From contig NC_084850.1 in assembly GCF_033115175.1 (NCBI RefSeq), positions 19,499,218 through 19,563,217 on the forward strand: DNA of 64,000 nt, written 5' to 3'. This stretch comes from Lepus europaeus (taxonomy: Eukaryota; Chordata; Mammalia; Lagomorpha; Leporidae). The notes beneath the pieces were generated by a model. That model was not told the origin of the DNA and ran no database searches. It saw only the letters and a list, made by a program, of their open reading frames with translations. The stretch's first letter is position 1, and the number at the start of each line of letters is the position of its first letter. A program made the position numbers and the translations under genes. Shown here piece by piece: positions 58,706 to 64,000 of the stretch.

Positions 58706-58944
58706 GAAGGGATTCTTCCACAACCCTAGAGTAACACACAGACCTATAGTTCACCCACCTCCAACCTCCCCAAGAACCAAGAGAATGCCTCATCTAGGGA
58801 GCCAGATGAAGTGTATTTTGCAAATTATCAAGCAAAGGACTTGGGTCCAAGTTTAGGACAGGTAGGGCGGAGACAGAGCTACAAAAGTAAGAAAAATAGC
58901 TTGAAGCTGAGCCCACAATGCTGGGTGAGTGTGCCACACATGAA

Positions 58945-59070
58945 AGCACTTCAAAGAGTTCATAGAAATTGGAATTAAATGAGAAATTTATTTTGTTGCA
59001 AAAAAAATCTTGAAATTCATACATAGTTTTTTCATAATACATATTTGTATAACATTTTTAAGGACCCCTC
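58945..59070. mobile_element. Palindromic MITE-like element, copy D
   Basis: gcacttcaaagagttcatag at the left, shared centre tagttttttcataatacata, decayed right end ttttaaggacccctc. Confidence 0.55.
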
Positions 59071-59766
59071 ACATACTCCTTTGCCTCAAAGCCAAGACTA
59101 GTCATGTGCACTGGAAGTGTGGGATTGAATGCATAAGTGGGACACCTGTGGTCTCAGGAATGGGGAAAGGAGGACGTCTCAGTCTAAGATGTGACAGGAT
59201 CTGGATTGCCCATCTACCCGGCCATGTAAACCCTTTAAAGTCTGGGGCAAGAGAAGAGTGACTCTCCTGGACAGTATTTACCCACCCAGAACAGCACTCT
59301 CTTGGAAGATAGACTCCCAGACTCTCTACACCAGGCCCATTGAATTTTCATTACTGAGTATAATTTGTGTGTCAATAACACATTTCCAATTTAAGGGTAG
59401 GAACCTGAGTAATAAAACAAGCCATGAGTCCCAAACTAATAGCAGTACTAGCCAAATAAACATGAAGATGATCAGAGCTGAGAGTCATGAATAATAAAGA
59501 GATTTTGAAGCTCCAGAGACACACAAGAATACCAAAGTGGACCATGGACTCCTGCCAAGCAAGATGAACTGCTGTGGCACTGTGGATTTGTAATTATACT
59601 TTAATTCACATTTTCTTTCTTGCTACTTCTGAGCTGCTTTTCCCTTGGCTTTCACTTTCCTTCCAGCAGAGCAATGTGACGAATAGCTCTCTGCATCACC
59701 TGGCACGCGTAAAAGCAAGGAGGCCAGCCCTTTCACAGCCCCAGTGGGGAGAACATTGACTCAGCA

Positions 59767-59780
59767 CCAGCAGGGGGCAG
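59767..59780 (+). promoter_or_regulatory. Candidate CTCF-binding site
   Basis: CCAGCAGGGGGCAG is a full match to the CTCF core consensus CCASYAGRKGGCRS. It lies in unique-looking DNA about 10 kb upstream of BRS3. Binding cannot be inferred from sequence alone. Confidence 0.55.
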
Positions 59781-60327
59781 CCAGGAAGAGCTAGAAATAA
59801 GCTAGGCGTTCATTGCACTAGGAAGACGATCTCAGCTGGGCAACGTCTTCCCAGTGCACCACTGTTACAAACACCAACATTTGTATTATCCCTTCTTGTT
59901 TGATAGGTCTGACCTACCCTCAGAGGAACTGTCCAGGCCTGCCTCTTGAAGCTATATAAGGCTAGGGAGGTCATTCTATGTGCCAGGCTGCTCATCAGGA
60001 GCTTCAAGTGCCTGCCTGAATTTCATTGCCCTTAGCTAACCAGGGGGTCCACGATGGACATGAGGTTGGGGGTATAAACACCCCCAGATTTACCTGAGTT
60101 TGCTTAATAGAGGTGGGATGTGGAAAAGGCTATCAAAACAAGACTCATTCCACCATTCACCCTTGAAATATATATTTTAGAGTATCTAAGATGGCTTTGT
60201 ACAAGAGCAATGAAATGAACTGTTTCAGAGTTAGAGTACACTTCATGATGCAGAGTTACTTACTCTCAAAGATGATTTCTTGGAAGATTTGGAAAAGGTT
60301 ATATAATCACAACAACCATGAGTACCA

Positions 60328-61185
60328 AAGTGATCGTGGCATAGTAGGTAAAGCTTCTGCTTGCAATGCCAGCATCCCCTATGGGCACCAGTTCGAGTCC
60401 CAGCTGCTCCATTTCCAATCTAGCTCCCTGTCAATGTCCTGGGAAAAGCAGCAGAACATGGCCAAAGTGTTTGGGCCCCTGCTAACCACATGGGAGACCT
60501 GGAAGAAACTCCTGGCCCCTGGCTTTCCCTGGCCCAGTCTCAACCATTGCAGCCATCTAGGGAAATGAAACAGTGGATGGAAAGAAGGAGGTACCTTTCT
60601 CGGAAGGGAGGAGAGAACTTCCACTTTGACTAAGACCTTGTCTAAATAAGATTGAAGTCGGCGAACTCAAAAGGCTTCCATAGCCTTGGGAACTCATGAC
60701 TAGAGCTTAGGGAGATTACTGACGCCATAAACAAGAGTGTCAAATTGTTAAGTCAACAACAGGAGTCACTGTGTACTTGCTCCTCATGTGGGATCTCTGT
60801 CCTTAATGTGTTGTCCAATGTGAAGTAATGCTGTAACTAGTATTTAAACAGTATTTTACACTTTGTGTTTCTGTTTGGGTGAAAACTGATGAAATCTTTA
60901 CTTAATATATACTAAATCGATCTTCTGTATATAAAGAGAATTGAAAATGATTCTTGATGTGAATGGAATGGAACAGGGAGTGGGAGATGGGAGGGATGCG
61001 AGTGGGAGGGAAGTTATGGGGGGAAAGCCATTGTAATCCATAAACTGTACTTTGGAAATTTATATTTACTAAATAAAGCTTAAAAATAAAATAAAATAAA
61101 AGAAATAAAAAAGAAATAGTGGATGGAAGATCACTCTCTCTCTCTAACTCTGACTTTCAAGCAAATAAATAAATCTTTTACAAAC
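60328..61185 (+). mobile_element. CSINE split by L1_Oc
   Basis: C repeat head and body at about 60328-60582, tail at 61113-61185. The interruption is the L1_Oc at 60583-61112. Confidence 0.85.
60567..61128 (+). mobile_element. L1_Oc 3' end inserted in a CSINE
   Basis: About 530 bases (gaaggaggtacctttctcgg to ctaaataaagcttaaaaata). The target duplication is gaaacagtggatggaa at 60567-60582 and gaaatagtggatggaa at 61113-61128, both copies being CSINE sequence. Confidence 0.88.
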
Positions 61186-61265
61186 ACAAGGATTCAGACT
61201 TTTCCTAAATTGATTCATTCTTTTTACACAAGGATCTTTACATGGTTTACACACTCTACTTTCTT

Positions 61266-61602
61266 TTTAAAAAAGATTTATTTACTTGAAAGTCAGAATT
61301 ACACAGAGAGAGAAGGAGAAGCAGAGAGAGAGAGAGAGAGAGGTCTTCCATCTGCTGGTTCACTCCCTAGTTGGCTGAAATGGTTAGAGCTGGGCCAATC
61401 TGAAGCCAGGAGCCAGGAGATTCTTCTGGGTCTCCCATACAGGTACAGGGGCCAAAGGACTTGGGCCATCTTCTACTGCTTTCCTAGGCCATAGCAGAGA
61501 GCTGGATCGGAAGTGGAGCAGCTGGGTCTCGAACTGGCCCCCATACAGGATGCTGGCACTGAAGGCAGTGGCTTTACCCGCTGTGCCACAGTACTGACCC
61601 CT
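61266..61602 (-). mobile_element. CSINE
   Basis: Complement of a full C repeat (agatttatttacttgaaagt to gctgtgccacagtactgacc). Flanks tactttcttt / tactttcttc. Confidence 0.85.
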
Positions 61603-61649
61603 TTCCTTTACTTTCTTCTCCCTCTCTTGGTAAGTCTAGACTGTTGGCT

Positions 61650-62270
61650 CTCCAGACCTTTCTTCTCTCTTGAATAGACCAATAGGCATTTGTGCCTTTG
61701 CAGGGACCAGGGTCTGGGAACACCATCAGCTTTTCCATCTCCCCAGAGCCAGATCTATTTTCCATAGAAGCATTGTACATGGATATTAGAGGGATGGATC
61801 AAGAGTTGTCTCTCTCTTCCCTGATGGGAGACAGTCAACAGTCAACAGTCAAAAGGGAAAATGAGAGGGAGCTGTGATTTAGAGAAAGCAGGAAGTGGTG
61901 GAGGAAATACTGCTGCCCTGTGATGGCAAGAACCTAGTTCCGATGTCTCTGTGGCTTTGTACCTGTGACCTCTGCAGAATTCTTCTCTCTGAGAGACTAA
62001 TATTATTGCCTTATGTCCTCTGCTCATGCTGGGAATTGGAACCACCATCATATCTCCCATGTTTCCCAAGTCTGATCTATTTCTCATAGAAGCAATCATA
62101 AGGAGGATGAATCAAGCAAGAGACACTGTCCCCTAGTTAGATGGATGGGAGGAAGCCCAGAGGGAGAATTGGTTAGATGCTCAGTCAGGGCGATTTTTAA
62201 TGCAAAGAATGGTGGGAACAGCAGAGACAAATTTGCTGCCCTGTCTCTACTCACTCCCACTTCATAGTGG
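61650..62270. repeat. Diverged direct tandem duplication, period about 320 bases
   Basis: Matching landmarks recur at a constant offset of 320-325: ttcttctctc (about 61656 and 61980), gatctattttccatagaagc and gatctatttctcatagaagc (about 61752 and 62072), tgctgccctg (61911 and 62234). No coding frame spans it. Confidence 0.65.
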
Positions 62271-62299
62271 TTACGCCTCTGGAACAGGCTTAGTCTCAA

Positions 62300-64000
62300 G
62301 CCCAGAGAGGGTGCTCTGGCATTAGTCCCTCACAGTGTGTTAGAAACAGTGGAGGACTCCAGGTGTAGGAGATAACTTTTCTGTGATACAGCAGCTGTGT
62401 TCTTGCCTTTACATAGGCAGACACCTGCTTGAGCTTTATATGGAAGGGATAGGTGTGGGTGTTGATTTGGGGTGGGAAAATGTGCATCAACAATGATCCT
62501 CACCTTGTGTGGTAAGCTGGAAGATGGCTCAGAGGCTGGTTTGCCAAAGAGGCTGACCTTGTTTAGGGACTTCTGAAAAGATTCTGTGGACTGGTAGGAG
62601 CATTATGGAAAAGTTGTTACAATGTCTTCAGTAGTGCTTACCTTTCCAGGCCTTGCCTATTTTGCCAATAGGCCCACTCACTCTATACCTCCCTGCCTTT
62701 CTCCTTTTACTGATATTTCACTGCCTTTGTTTTATAGAATCAAGGGCCTGGAGAACCCAACCCTTCTTCACTCTTCTGCTTTACCCTTTGTCTAACAGAG
62801 AATTGTATGTTGATTCATAAGGAAAGGATTAGTTAGTAGGTAACTTCTTCTAGGGCTTTCAGAAACTTCTCAGAAAAGAAACGGCCTAGGGATAATGGAG
62901 TCATCAGGACCAAATGAATAATGGTAGAATTGAAGAATGGACCAGGAGAGAAAGAATCTGATGTGTTTGTGGTGCTCAGAAGCCTTTCCAAAGGCCACCT
63001 CAAATCAGCCAGGGTAAACTGCAACTACTTCTGATGCTAACCATGTTTACAGGTAGCAGTGCCACTCCTTGTCTTTCCTGCTTCCCTTCACCTTCATGCC
63101 TGTCTCATTCTCTAAGAAGTCTCTAAAACGAACGCCAGTCAGAACCAAATGAGCCAGAGCTCAGAGAGAACATCTCTGGTTTCAGGAGAAGCGTAGGGCT
63201 GAGTCCCCTCCTTGGGTCCTCTGTTGGTAGCTTCCATTGTTCTGTACTCCCATTTCCACGCATGGAAGAAGAATTTGAGAAAGCCCTGGCCCTGGGTAAC
63301 AAGGCAGAAGAGTACTATTTCATCAAAGCTTGGCTTTCATGCCTAGACAGAAGAAACAGGTGGCTTCAATCCAGCAAATTGGTGGCTTCCATTAACCCAA
63401 GAATCTAGCTCGAAGCAGTCATGACCACAGTCAGGATAACTGAGCATGCACAGGTAGGTGTCTGAAGCTTACTCTCTCCCTCATATTAGTGCTAAGATTT
63501 GCACCCTCCCCGGGAGGAGCTTAAGCCTTACTACCATAACATGTGATGTATGGCTAAATATGTTTCTAAACTGTGCCTGTGTACCCTTGTATCCACCCCC
63601 ACAAGTGATGACAAGTACTCCTCCTATTGCCTGATCACTTCCCCTAAGATAAAAGATAACCATTTATCTGTGCTTGGGAGCCACAGCTTTATAAATGATT
63701 TCCCAGGGTTTTACTTGCTACAAATAAATTACTTTGTGTGACAAGTACTGATGGAGATCTTGATTTCTACTCACCAAGAAGCATGTGGTGGTAACACTAC
63801 TCTGATGGAAGTGTGGCATGAAGGCCTCCCTTCCCTAGCCTCCCTATGCTCCCTACCCCACCAACTCACTTCTTACCTCCCCTGAATGGCAGAAGGAGTC
63901 CCTGGGCATGGAGGCCTGCTCATTCTCGTAGGTATCCTGGTGAGGGTGGAGTCCCATTGATCTACCTAAGCGCTGGCTCCTACTAATCATTGCTGGATCT
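62300..64000. other. Intergenic, no gene recognised
   Basis: No supported coding region. A segment near 63470-63745 ends in ctttataaatg and caaataaattactttg, faintly like a solo LTR, but I cannot define its ends. Confidence 0.35.

Noticed and set aside
59945-59965. TATA-like gctatataaggc as a promoter
   Set aside because: A single motif with no following gene-like frame, CpG island or initiator context.
63470-63745. Possible solo LTR near the right edge
   Set aside because: There are TATA-like and AATAAA-like motifs in plausible order, but I could not find TG...CA ends, a target duplication or a second copy.

Overview
The window is mammalian genomic DNA from a lagomorph, most likely European rabbit. 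The evidence is more than twenty tRNA-derived C-repeat SINEs (CSINEs) of the rabbit type and seven 3' ends of the rabbit L1 (L1_Oc) subfamily. Both protein-coding genes lie on the minus strand, and their order matches the human Xq26.3 segment BRS3 - HTATSF1 - VGLL1, so this is probably X chromosome. VGLL1 would be expected just beyond the left edge; I do not see it here.

Layout from left to right. 1-19.5 kb is intergenic and made of layered repeats: old L2 and L1MA copies, cut by younger L1_Oc, CSINE and small palindromic MITE-like elements. 19.8-39.4 kb is HTATSF1 (Tat-SF1, a U2 snRNP-associated splicing/elongation factor), read right to left. Its nine coding exons give a 766-residue open frame with all junctions in phase, and one junction is a GC-AG intron. 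Its introns hold CSINEs, one L1_Oc, MIR and DNA-transposon fossils, a YBX1 processed pseudogene (antisense) and an unidentified processed retrocopy. 39.4-40.2 kb is the CpG-island promoter of HTATSF1 with two CRE-type motifs. 40.2-45.2 kb is intergenic. 45.27-49.85 kb is BRS3 (bombesin receptor subtype 3), a class A GPCR in three coding exons giving 398 residues. 50-64 kb is intergenic, again mostly repeats, with a perfect CTCF-core match near 59.77 kb and an old 320-bp tandem duplication near 62 kb.

The two genes are unrelated in function: HTATSF1 looks like a housekeeping nuclear factor with a CpG promoter, and BRS3 looks like a tissue-restricted receptor without a CpG island. I find no sign of an undescribed multi-gene system. 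The unusual content is in how the repeats were assembled: a probable L1 3' transduction, an L1 5' inversion, an inverted-repeat composite L1 insertion, repeated SINE insertion at one target site, and the unidentified retrocopy.

Exon boundaries were derived by reading splice sites and checking phase by hand. Human proteins and repeat families were compared from memory, not by search, so repeat edges are accurate to roughly 10-20 bases unless a target-site duplication is quoted.
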